64,000 nucleotides of DNA, taken from positions 3,410,001 through 3,474,000 of the forward strand of contig NW_024465751.1 in the NCBI RefSeq assembly GCF_017591425.1. The letters are read 5' to 3'. Shown here in pieces: positions 45,241-55,299 of the stretch. The notes beneath the pieces were generated by a model. It made no database searches and was not told the origin of the DNA. It saw only the letters and a list, made by a program, of their open reading frames with translations. The position numbers were made by a program, and so were the translations under genes. This DNA comes from Ochotona curzoniae (lineage: Eukaryota > Chordata > Mammalia > Lagomorpha > Ochotonidae). Position 1 is the first letter of the stretch, and each line of letters begins with the position of its first letter.

Positions 45241-46181
45241 GCCCCCTTGGTTGGATGGTTTGTTATGGCCACTTATTCTCGATTAACTATGCTAATTCTG
45301 AGACAATAAGTTACAAATAATGAAAACAAAGAGAAATGAAATTTGTGTCCTGGGCAGTAGTGATGCTTGCAATTGAACTGTCATTTAACAGTTGGGGTGG
45401 GAGGGTCGATAGGGGTAGAGCATCAAGAGTCCTCGGAAGCTGTGCCTCAGATTTTCCATGCAACACACTGTGACATTGCACAAACAGCTTGTGACTGCCA
45501 AAAGAAGGTCTCATTTCTCTAAAATCCTATCACTGTGAAACAATTTCTGAGTTTCCTCACAGCCATAACGATGTTTCCCATGAGTCATTAGGAATATGGA
45601 CATTTATATACTTTCCTGACTTCTCTGATCCTGAATATTGGATCATGGCAATCCTTACAGAGAATGTAATTTGTTGAGGATTTTGACCTCTGAGAACCTT
45701 GGGAAGATAATGATAAGTAATGACTTAACAATCACTGAATCACTTCCTCGATTGTGTTTAACATTATTTTATCTAATTCTTTTCTAGTGGCTTAATTAGA
45801 TTGGAACCATCACTTGTAAAATCTTATGTTTCTGCAATCATTCATTGTGTTTTGAAAGTACTGCTGCCAGTAATATTTAATTGCTAGGCAGTTGTTTCTT
45901 TTCACTCTGTAATTAGTGACATCATGACACTTTTCACAATCGTCTGTTTTTATATTAGTGTTTTTTCCTTTCAAAATGTCATGTAAGCTGTGATCAACAA
46001 GCCATTGTATGTCAATATTGCCCAGCTGGTATTGATCTGTGAATTTACATAGCCTGAAAATACATAAAAGAGAGTTTGATTTTATACATTTTTTTTATTT
46101 GTCTGTGGACCTCAGGCTCCCTCCTCCCCCCAGGAAGCAGTCAGTGTAGTCTGCAGAAACTCACTTAATCCTGTTGTACTT
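45241..46181. other. ADCY8 intron 1, unassigned
   Basis: I see no gene or repeat I can name. Confidence 0.4.
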
Positions 46182-46457
46182 TTTTTTTTTTAAAGATCTA
46201 TTTATTTGTATTCAAAAGACATACTTTACAGAGAGGAGAGATATAGACAGATATCTGCTGGTTCACTCACCAAATGGCAGCAGTGGCCGGAGCTCAGCCA
46301 ATGTGGAACCAGGAGCTCTTCCGAGTCTCCCATGTAGGTGTCATCATCCACAGATTTCCCAGGTAGTAGGCAGACATCCAGGACATAAATGGGGGCCTAT
46401 ATGGGATGCTAATGCTTACAGGTGAAGGATGAGCCTGTTGAGCCATAGTGCCAACCT
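46182..46457 (-). mobile_element. CSINE, antisense
   Basis: A T-rich end, 'AAAGATCTATTTATTTG', 'GAGAGGAGAG', 'CTGCTGGTTCACTCACCAAATGG', 'AACCAGGAGCTCTTCCGAGTCTCCCA', 'GCCTATATGGGATGC'. Flanked by similar 'AATCCTGTTGTA' (near 46,167) and 'AATCCTGCTATA' (near 46,458), a probable target-site duplication. Confidence 0.85.
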
Positions 46458-47424
46458 CAATCCTGCTATAATTTTAGTCATCATTCATTATAAGATGAGA
46501 ACTACATACTTAAGTAAAGACATATTGTATGCTGCTGAGTACAAACGAGGGCTCCCAATGGAATTGTTAAATATACATTGAGAGCAGGATATTAGATTTC
46601 CTTCCATTGCCAATACCTACAATGCTATGATAAACTTCAATAGCAGAATGTTGAACTTATGACCGTGGCTGAAGGACTTATACTATTGCAATAACTTGGG
46701 GAAAAACACTTGGGTAGGGAGAATGGGAAGATGAAGGGTGAATCCCCGTGCCTATAAAATCAAATAATGGAAAATAAGATAAATAAAATAAAATAGAATG
46801 AACAACTTTTACCATCACAGACTAGAGGGGAAAAAAAAGCAAAAGATATCCTCACTGTTTAGAAGTAAAATAATAGATTAATGTGAATGAATTGTGAACC
46901 AATAAATGCCTATCGCTGGCTTATAATGCCAATCACTGGTTTATTAATATTTCAATAAAATCATAAAGATGCCTAATGTAATAATAAGTGGTCAGACTAC
47001 CTGACCTTTCAATGGCATGAAACTGCCAAACACAGGACACAGTCACCAGGTGAGTCTATGTGCTCACCGAGTGAATGGTGGTGCAGCCAACAGGAGGGCT
47101 GTTACAAGTGGACTGCTGTTGAGAAATCATTTGCTCTTGATGCTGCTACATCCTCCTAAAGAAAGCCATTCCTCCTGTTAAAATCTTCCCTAGCTTTATG
47201 ATAGATACAAATTTCCATTCAACATTCTTAAAACAGTTTTAAAAGACCTGACTACCTTGGTTCAGGCTAATTTGAACAGATTAAAAGGTCAAAAAGATTC
47301 TTTAAAATATTAACTACCAAAATTTAGCCCCCAGGCCTATTTCCTCCACATGGCCTTATCTCAAACTATGGACTTATCCTAATATCAAACAATTAAATCA
47401 CAGAAAAATCCAAGGCAGTCAACT
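46458..47424. other. ADCY8 intron 1, unassigned
   Basis: AT-rich, including (AAAT)n-like text at 46,760-46,800. No gene is seen. Confidence 0.4.
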
Positions 47425-47725
47425 CACTCAGTCTAGCAATTAGGATACTAGTTAAAATGCCTCCATTGCATGTCAGATGCTTTAGTTCAATCCCTGACGC
47501 CAGGTCCTAATGCTAGGCTCCCATCAAGGCAGTCTGTTAAGAGGCAGCCATGATGGTTGAAGCAATTGGATGCCTGCTACTCAGTTGGGGGATCTGGACT
47601 GAGTTCCTTGCTCCTAACTTAAATACGGTATATCCCTACCCACTGTGGGTATTTGGGGAGTGAACTAGAAGATGAGAGTTTTTCGTCTCTCTGCCTGTCA
47701 AACAAATATTTTTTTAAAAAAAAGA
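47425..47725 (+). mobile_element. CSINE, sense, old
   Basis: 'AGGATACTAGTTAAAATGCCTCCATTGCATGTCAGATGC', 'TTCAATCCCTGACGCC', 'GAAGCAATTGGATGCCTGC', 'TTGGGGAGTGAACTAGAAGATGAGAG', a CT-rich block and an A-rich tail. Confidence 0.75.
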
Positions 47726-48016
47726 AAAACCAATCCATTGTCAATAAAAGCAGTACAAAAACTCATGGTAAGGTACATATCAAGTTACTTCTAACGAACA
47801 AAATGCACAAAATATTCTAGAGTGATAGCAGGTCCTTTTCCAGACTAGACTAAGCACTAACATATAAACCAAATGAAATCGGTCTTGCACTGGTGGCCAA
47901 GTTGAAGATATACTCTGTCCTCATTGTGCTGCTTCTTCTGCTCCATGACCCACAAGGCAACACAACCTTCTGTGAAATGATTGAGGAACACTCACTGCTT
48001 TAGAAAACCCCTCCTC

Positions 48017-48353
48017 GGGCCCGGCGCGGTGGCGCAAGCGGTTAAGGTCCTCGCCTTGCACGCCCGGGATCCCATATGGGCGCCGGTTCTAATCCCGGCA
48101 GCCCCGCTTCCCTTCCAGCTCCCTGCCTGTGGCCCGGGAAAGCAGTCGAGGACAGCCCAAGGCTTTGGGAACCTGCACCCGCGTGGGAGACCCGGAAGAG
48201 GCTCCTGGCTTCGGATCGGCATAGTATCGGCCCGTTGCGCTCACTTGGGGAGTGAATGATCGGACGGAAGATCTTCCTCTCTGTCTCTCCTCTCTGTATA
48301 TCCGCCTTTCCAATGAAAAAATAATAAAAATAAAATCTTTAAAAAAAAAAAAA
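48017..48353 (+). mobile_element. Young full-length CSINE with exact target-site duplication
   Basis: Complete tRNA-derived lagomorph SINE. The head is GGGCCCGGCGCGGTGGCGC. The RNA polymerase III A box is TGGCGCAAGCGG and the B-box region is GGTTCTAATCC. These are followed by the tRNA-unrelated body, a CT-rich stretch, AATAAAA-type ends and an A13 tail. Flanked by identical 14-base repeats GAAAACCCCTCCTC at 48,003-48,016 and 48,354-48,367. Its many intact CpGs and uniform match to the family mark it as the youngest repeat in the window. Opposed open frames across it are SINE-derived. Confidence 0.97.
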
Positions 48354-48367
48354 GAAAACCCCTCCTC

Positions 48368-49436
48368 CTAGGTGTTGGACCACTCAAGACTTAACTTAGG
48401 TATTCCTAAAGGGAAGGGAAGGACAGAACACACATTTGACGACTTGAGGATGTTAGCGTTGTAGGTGTAGGTGTTGGCATTGGTTAATGAACATCAGAAA
48501 ACGGCCTCTTTGTTTCAGAGAATCCTTGGTACAAGCCAAGAGTTGTATCTGAATCTCATATGGTTTACACACATTGTATCCATTCCTAAGTCAGGATTTC
48601 AGCTTAAGCCTGTTTGACTTCAGATATACGTGGATTCCTATTGCCCCTACCATTATTAAGCCATATGTGCTGGTGGCCATTTAGGTAAAAGTCATATTCA
48701 CGTTTTGTAAACCATATTCAGTTATCAACTTTCTACTGGGTGTTATAATTGAGGGATGAAAAGCCGATAAAACACAATTCCTCTTCTTGAATTTTTATTG
48801 TCAGAGGAAGAAGAAAAGCTCTTTGTTGTTTCCTGGCTTGCCTCCAGTGATGGCTCTGCCTTAAGCTGCAACAGATTTCAGATGGAGTCCATCCCTTGGT
48901 GCTCTAAGGACTGGAGAAGTAACAACCCCCCCTATACCTGAACTTCTGACATGCCTGAAATAAAACTAAGATACAGAGAAGAAATCTAGACTTAGAAGAA
49001 TGTGGAGTTCTAATGACTTCACAGAATTCCATATTTCTCTAAGACCAGACTGGTGTGCACACCAGATGGAAAATGAAAAGAACCATCACATAATTTATCA
49101 AAATATGCAGAACAGGTCGTTATTTTCATCCCAATCCCTACCATACTGAAGCAAATCTCTGCCTTTTCTGCTTCTATTCCTGAAAGTAATCCAGATATAA
49201 TTGCCCACTGAATTCTAATTCATCTTAAAATCTGATTTTCATTCTACATTCTCTAAACTGGTAAACTATTTGAGAATATATCTGGTAACCTGTGGCAAGC
49301 AGCTCAGTATCATCTATGCTTCAAACTCAACTGGACGATCACCAGCAGGAATTGTCCCTTTATCTTAAACACTGAACTAGACTTTTCATCTCCAGCTGCA
49401 TTCCTGAATGATTTTGTGAAGCATTTTAAGTTGTTC
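48368..49436. other. ADCY8 intron 1, unassigned
   Basis: No gene or repeat is recognised. Confidence 0.4.
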
Positions 49437-49690
49437 AGGATAAGCATTTGATGCCGGGGTTAAGGCACCATTTGGAATACCTACCTGTTTTAACAGAGTG
49501 CCTGGATTTGAGTCCCAGTTCTAATTCCAGTTCCAGATTTCTCTTCAAGTGCACCCTATGAGACAACTGGTAATAGCCTAGGTAGTTATGCCTCTGTCAC
49601 ATATGTAGGCATTTGGGAAGTTAACCAGTAGAAAGAAGATTCTGTCTCTCTTTCTGTTAAAATAAAATGAAAATAAACAAGTAATAAAAT
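49437..49690 (+). mobile_element. CSINE, sense, diverged
   Basis: 'GATAAGCATTTGATGCCGGGGTTAAGGCACC', 'TTTGAGTCCCAGTTCTAATTCC', 'GGCATTTGGGAAGTTAACCAGTAGAAAGAAGAT', 'CTGTCTCTCTTTCTG', and an A-rich tail. Confidence 0.75.
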
Positions 49691-49739
49691 ATTTTGTATT
49701 TTAAAAATCTATATAAAGTGAGTAGATTTCACATTTCTC

Positions 49740-51240
49740 ATGCTGTAAATTTAGAAGCATAGAGGCTCTCCTCTTGCTACATATTCTTTTTCAAATTATT
49801 CCAATATCATACTTACTTGCTCCATAGTAACAAACCTCACTTCTCAATATGTAAAGGTGCAATGACATAGAAAGTAGAGAGAAAAGGGAAAAAAAACAAA
49901 ATAACAAATTAAAATAAGCTAAAATAAAAAACTAAAATAAAAAAAGGAAATATTACTATGGAATATAGATCCATGCTATACACAACAGTTTACTCACAGT
50001 ATGCTAAATCACTTGTAGAAATTATATTTTGTTGTGATTGTTTGTGTCTTGTCGCAGATCAGAGAGAACATTTGATATTTGTCTTTTAGGGTTTGGTTTA
50101 TTTCACCAAGTATAACGTTTTCCAACTGGATTAATCTTGCTACAAATAGTGAGATTTCATTCTTTTTTGTGGTTGAATATTATTCTATAGTGTATTCACC
50201 ACAATTTCTTTATCAAATTGTCAATTGATTAGCAGCATCTGGGCTGATTCCGTATCTTAACTATTGTGCATTACACTGCTAAAAATGTGGAGTTACTGCT
50301 AACTCTCTCATATGAAGATTTCGTTTCATTTGGATAATTCCCAGAAGTAGGATGACTGAGTCATATGGTATATTTAATTTCAGATGTCTGAGAAATCTCC
50401 ATACTGCTTTTTGTAATATTTGCACTAATTCACATTCTAACCAACAGAGAATTTGAGTATCTTTTCACTGACACTCATTGCTTTATTTTTTCTGTATGAT
50501 AGCTGTTCTTGCTGAGGTTAGGTGGAACCTCATTGTGGTTTTTACTTGTATTTCCCTCATAGGTAGAGAACTGACTGGTTTTTTGTATGTCTATTAGCCA
50601 TTTGAATTTCATACTTTGAAAAATGCCTGCTCATGTCTTTTGCTCATTTCTCAGCTGAAGTATTTATTCTGCTATTGTTGTTTGTGGAGTTCTTTGTAAA
50701 TCCTGGATATTAATCCTCTATCGCTTGTATAGTTTGAAAAGTTTCTTCCATTCTGTTGGTTGCCTTTTCACTTTATTGATGATTTACTTTGCAGTGCAGA
50801 AGCTTCTTAATATGTAACTCCTTTGTTTAATTTTGCTTTAATTATCATTACTTTTGGGATTTTTAATGAAGTCTTTGCCTACTCCTGTATCTTACACAGT
50901 GTTCTTAATGTTGTCCACTATTAAATTGATAGTGTTGGATCATAACTTCAGATCACTGATGAATTTAGAGTTTAATTCTCTATGAAGTAAAAGGTAGAGG
51001 TCTTGTTTCTTACCTCTGAGTACTTAGTTCCAGTATTCCCAGCATCATTTGCTGAAGGGATTGTCCTTTCTGCCTGGATTGATTTGGACTTACTTCTCAA
51101 AACAAAATTGGCTATTGATGTGTTGATTCATTTCCTGACTTTCTGTTCTGTTGATGTTCACGACTGCTTTTATGCCAGTATCATGCTGCTTTGGTTACAA
51201 CCACCCTGTAGCACATCTTAAAGTCTGGTATTATGATATC
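49740..51240 (-). mobile_element. L1 3' part (3' UTR and ORF2 C-terminus), antisense
   Basis: The + strand reads as antisense L1 from a 3' UTR (about 49,740-49,990) into ORF2. Landmarks are 'TGGTTGAATATTATTCTATAGTGTATTCACCACAATTTCTTTATC', 'GGGCTGATTCCGTATCTTAACTATTGTG', 'TTGTTTGTGGAGTTCTTTGTAAATCCTGGATATTAATCC', and 'TTTTATGCCAGTATCATGCTGCTTTGGTTACAACCACCCTGTAGCA' near 51,170. Highly mutated and non-coding. Orientation switches at about 51,241. Confidence 0.85.
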
Positions 51241-51244
51241 TGCA

Positions 51245-51605
51245 ACTAAAACCAATGATCTTTGAAAACACAAAAAATTCCACGACTGAGAAAAGCTAGC
51301 AAAATCAGTCCCATTCATGATAATGGCAAAAACCTTAAATACCCTTGAATAAATTTAACCAAGGATGTGAGAGATCTATATGATGAAAGTTAAACTACAT
51401 AAAGAAATAGAAGAGGACACCAAAACATGGAAAAATATGCAATGCTCGCTCATGGATTGATAGAATCATTATCATTGTCCATATTATCAAAAGTAAACCA
51501 CAGACTCAGTATGATTCCAGTCAAAATACTGTGGCCTTCTCCTGAAATAAAGAAAAAAAAATGACCCCCTAAGTAACTAAAGCAATCTTAAGCAATGAAA
51601 ATAAA
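51245..51605 (+). mobile_element. L1 ORF2 segment, inverted 5' part of the preceding element
   Basis: Sense L1 ORF2 text: 'AATAAATTTAACCAAGGATGTGAGAGATCTATATGATG', 'AAAGAAATAGAAGAGGACACCAAAACATGG', 'CAATGCTCGCTCATGGATTGATAGAATCA', 'GACTCAGTATGATTCCAGTCAAAATAC'. This region normally lies just upstream of what the antisense block contains. Head-to-head arrangement with it indicates 5' inversion during insertion. Confidence 0.8.
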
Positions 51606-54394
51606 TATTTTAAATAATGCCTGATCCCCCTGGGAGACTCCTCTTTTACCCATATCAACCCATTTAATACATGCGATGATTCCTCTGCGCTCATCAAAGA
51701 CTGAAAGAGAGATGGAAGCCAGCAGAGAGTAAGAATGCAGGTCATTGATAACACTATTAAGTTACCATAATAGCCCCATACTGCGCTTTTTTTTTTTTGT
51801 ATTTTAAGTAATAGAAATATAGTCTTTATCTTTTTCCACTTTCCTTTTGGCTCCCCATGACCAATATCCAATGCCATTTTTAATGAATACTAACCACAAA
51901 ATATATTCATAGTACATTTCTCAATAAATTAACATTGACTGCTCCTTAAGTTAACAATGCAATTACAATTCTCCAGATTTATACTTAGCTATATGATTGT
52001 TTAAACAAAAAGAGACATTTCCATTTTATGAGTGCTGATTTATTTTTATTTTATTTGTTTTCCATGTTTGAGATATGGGGAACAGAAAGACCCAGGTCAG
52101 ATGTTATGACATCTGATGTATAATTTACAGCCCTGGAATAAATGCCAGGCAGCAGCTACAGCTGCTGGAGACATGTGCAACCATTCCCCCAGGGAAGATG
52201 CTGAGGCTCTCCTATTTATAACTCTTTGAAAGTGCACCAGGCTTGTGAGATTAAAAATCCGCCCCTGGAGTTACCAAGCAGAAGGCAGGTGTCCATTGTT
52301 AGTGACTTGGGACAAAAGAAAAAGGAGTGAACTAAATCATTTCTAAGCTTAGGACTCAGCAGCTCTTGAAGTCAGAAGGTTAAATATGGACAACTAAACT
52401 CTGAAAAGCAAATAAGTCTAGGAAGAGTCCTATCTTTCAAAGGAAGGCTGGATATTTACTCCAAGCTGTTTCTCTAATCATTCCTCCCTCTAGATCTTGA
52501 TCGTGCTTCAAGGCTTGTTTGTTCCATCTTTTCACTTGCCAAGGCCAGGGAGCTCAGCAGGCAACCCTGTCATTTTTCCGTCTTCTGCTCTGCATGGTGA
52601 ATCTCCTGCACATTGTTGAGTATCCTTGAGTCCATGCACTGCTGCTTCCGCTCTGAAACTGAAGACACTATCCCTTACCCCAATCATAGTAGCCTGCGTA
52701 TACTCTCTGTTGCCTCTTGGCAATATACTGCGCACAGTGTTCGCAGTGAATCCTATGTTCTCATCAAGATAGCTTGAATTCCTTAAGCAAATGTCAGATT
52801 TCTTTTGCTCTTAACACGGAGACCAAATTCTTTCCAGTTGCTGACCTCTCAAATCTGATTTAATCCCTCTCACACAATGATATTCCTCATCTTATTGTCA
52901 ACTCTGAAGTCACAGTGTCATTAATTCAAAGGATACCCACCTTCTTCTTTGCCTGCCCCCCCAATGGTCAGTTTGTGCCTCTCCTGCCCAATATCATCCT
53001 CCCTTAGTGCCTTTCAGGACTCTTAATCAGTCAAACTTCCTTTGTTTCTTAAGTCACAACTTAAGCATATTTTTTAATTCACTTGATTTTTTTCTTAGAA
53101 CCCCCCACCCCCGCTGCCCTCTCTATATGGAGAAGAGTTGGGCAAAGAGAGGTGAGAATAATTGTTCCATGTCCTTTTCCCTAAATGGCAATACAATCAC
53201 GATAGGAAGTGAGTCATATTGCTTGCTCATCTGAATATTTTCAGCATTCCATGTTTGATAATTACTAGGAACAAATTAATGATGCTATTGGGCTGGCATG
53301 TATGGTGTTGGAAGTTCAGTGTTCAAAATGGTAAGCTGAACCTGAGTTGAATTAGAGTTGATATAAATTCTTTTGCTCTGTTTCTGGCCCTTTTCTGCTT
53401 GGTTCAAATCTTGGGTAAGATTAAAAATTGCAGATAAATTATTTTTAGAACCATAGCTTAACAGGAATTGTACCAAGAGAAGATGGCCTAATGAATCTGC
53501 CAAGCTGTAATGACAAGGATCTTGCTCAAAATTTCTGTGCCAAATGAATGTTTTTCTTTTAATAGCTGATGTTCTGGTGAAAATGGTTGTGGTTTCCATA
53601 GTTGTCTTTAAAGAGATGACAGCAATATTAGTACATATAATCACCACTTTCTTAGTGTTTATCATGCGATCTTTAAATTAAGCTAAATTATCAGATCAAA
53701 ATGGAATATGTGAACCTCATGACAAAATTGACACTAATGTAGTATTAGATATAGAGTTAAGATACAGATAAATAGGCTGTTACTACTGCGGAAGATTTTT
53801 AAGTCATATTCACTTGTAACACCAAATTTCAGAATGGAACTGACAAGATTAATAAACAGTATAGAAAAGTAGGATGTGAATCAATTGACTTTATAAACTT
53901 TCTCTCAAATTTTTCTCTTGATTTTGCTTGAGCACTCTAATCATTGGAACTCACTCCATCCCAGATAGCTTCTTGTTGTATGTGATAACACTAATAGAAA
54001 ATAGTGTTTATGTTGATATGAGATTGACAGCTATCACATTTGTCCACTGCAAAGATCAGAACTGCCTAACACACTACAGAATCTCATTTTCATTGTTCTT
54101 ATTACAGTCACTTTTCTCCACCACCTTGCTCTTTCTCCTCCTTTTTTCATAGCATGTTGAGTTAAATAGAAAATGTTGTTTCTGATGGGAACAACTCATT
54201 CAGGAAGTTGGCAGATCAGGTGGAAATTCAAGGATGAGATTTAGAGATAGCAACAAATTTTTGTGATTCCTTGTTAGGTCTTCACTGCTAGAAAACAATC
54301 ATTTGCTTCCATTAATGCCATTCACTGTATTTTAATCTTTAGAAAACTTACCTCCTAGATGTGTGTGTTCTCAGGTAGAGAAAGGTGAATAAGA
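51606..54394. other. ADCY8 intron 1, mostly unassigned
   Basis: No exon-like sequence. A T run at about 51,788-51,799. E-box/MEF2 motifs at 52,159-52,221 are listed separately. Pyrimidine-rich text at 52,790-53,060 may be worn L2. Open frames up to 126 codons (53,285-53,665, -) have no recognisable product. Confidence 0.4.
52159..52221. promoter_or_regulatory. Two E-boxes and a MEF2 site
   Basis: CAGCTG (52,159-52,164), CATGTG (52,172-52,177) and the full MEF2 consensus CTATTTATAA (52,212-52,221) lie within 63 bases of repeat-free intron. bHLH plus MEF2 pairing is typical of neuronal or muscle enhancers. Function is inferred from motifs only. Confidence 0.3.
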
Positions 54395-54399
54395 CTACT

Positions 54400-54545
54400 T
54401 GGGTTTGTATATAATTACTGGTTGTATGTCCTGTCAAGTCATCCGGGCTCATAAGTTTCAGTTCCCCCATTTGTAAAATGGGAGTAATTACAAAATGTTT
54501 CTTATGAAGAAGTTTTAGCATAAACAGATGACCCTGGTAGAAACT
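54400..54545 (+). repeat. MIR, sense
   Basis: 'TATGTCCTGTCAAGTCATCCGGGCTCATAAGTTTCAGTTCCCCCATTTGTAAAATGGGAGTAATTA' is the MIR core in order. Confidence 0.8.
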
Positions 54546-54589
54546 TGGAAGGTTGCCTTGTCCAACAGTATTGCCTCTCATGGTGCAGT

Positions 54590-54710
54590 GGAGGCTCAAT
54601 GAGGTCAGAGACCTTGATTCTCTCCTTATTGCCATTTCTCCAGGCTCTGGACCCATAATACATAAAAGGCATTCCATGAATGCTTATTGAATGAACCAAA
54701 AAGAACCACT
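54590..54710 (+). repeat. L2 3' end, sense
   Basis: 'AATGAGGTCAGAGACCTTGATTCTCTCC...CCATTTCTCCAGGCTCTGGACCCATAATACATAAAAGGCATTCCATGAATGCTTATTGAATGAA' follows the L2 terminal order. Confidence 0.65.
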
Positions 54711-55299
54711 GTGTGGCATAGACAACCAGTGCTAACACTGGCAAGAGGCTTTGGGCAAAGCACAAACCCATAACCTGGTTAACAAAAATGTATACATTCA
54801 TGAGGTTAACTGATATTTCCAAGCAACTAGGCTGAAAGCTAAAATAATATATTGTATGCAAACAATAAGATGGTGTATTTTATGAAAAGGAAAATAAAAA
54901 CCAGTTTGGGAACCACCTTGAGTCACTATTTTGATTAAATATTGAATGAGAACATGTATTTCAGAAATAGATTTTTATTTGAACTAACATTTGCTTCAAA
55001 CGACCCACTCACCCAGAGCACTTAAGCCAAGAAAGTACACTTGGCATTTGTGATACAATTTGTATTTAAAGTTTAATGTACAATATGGTGTCATGACTTA
55101 ATTACAGAGGGCAAATCACTAGGCAAACAGCTTATCTGATGAGGAAACAAGGCTGAAAGATTTCTTAACACCCATGCATTTAGCAGGCTACAGCCCTGGC
55201 TGTTCATACCCTGTGAGTTATGAGAACCACGTAGTGCCCCATCTATTTGTTCAGTGGAGGAAGGGGGACAACTCAAAGCTGCAGGCAACAGCTTACCTG
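54711..55299. other. ADCY8 intron 1, unassigned
   Basis: No gene or repeat is recognised. Confidence 0.4.

Noticed and set aside
48017..48353. tRNA gene suggested by A-box and B-box-like sequences
   Set aside because: No cloverleaf can be completed; the boxes belong to the tRNA-derived head of the CSINE.
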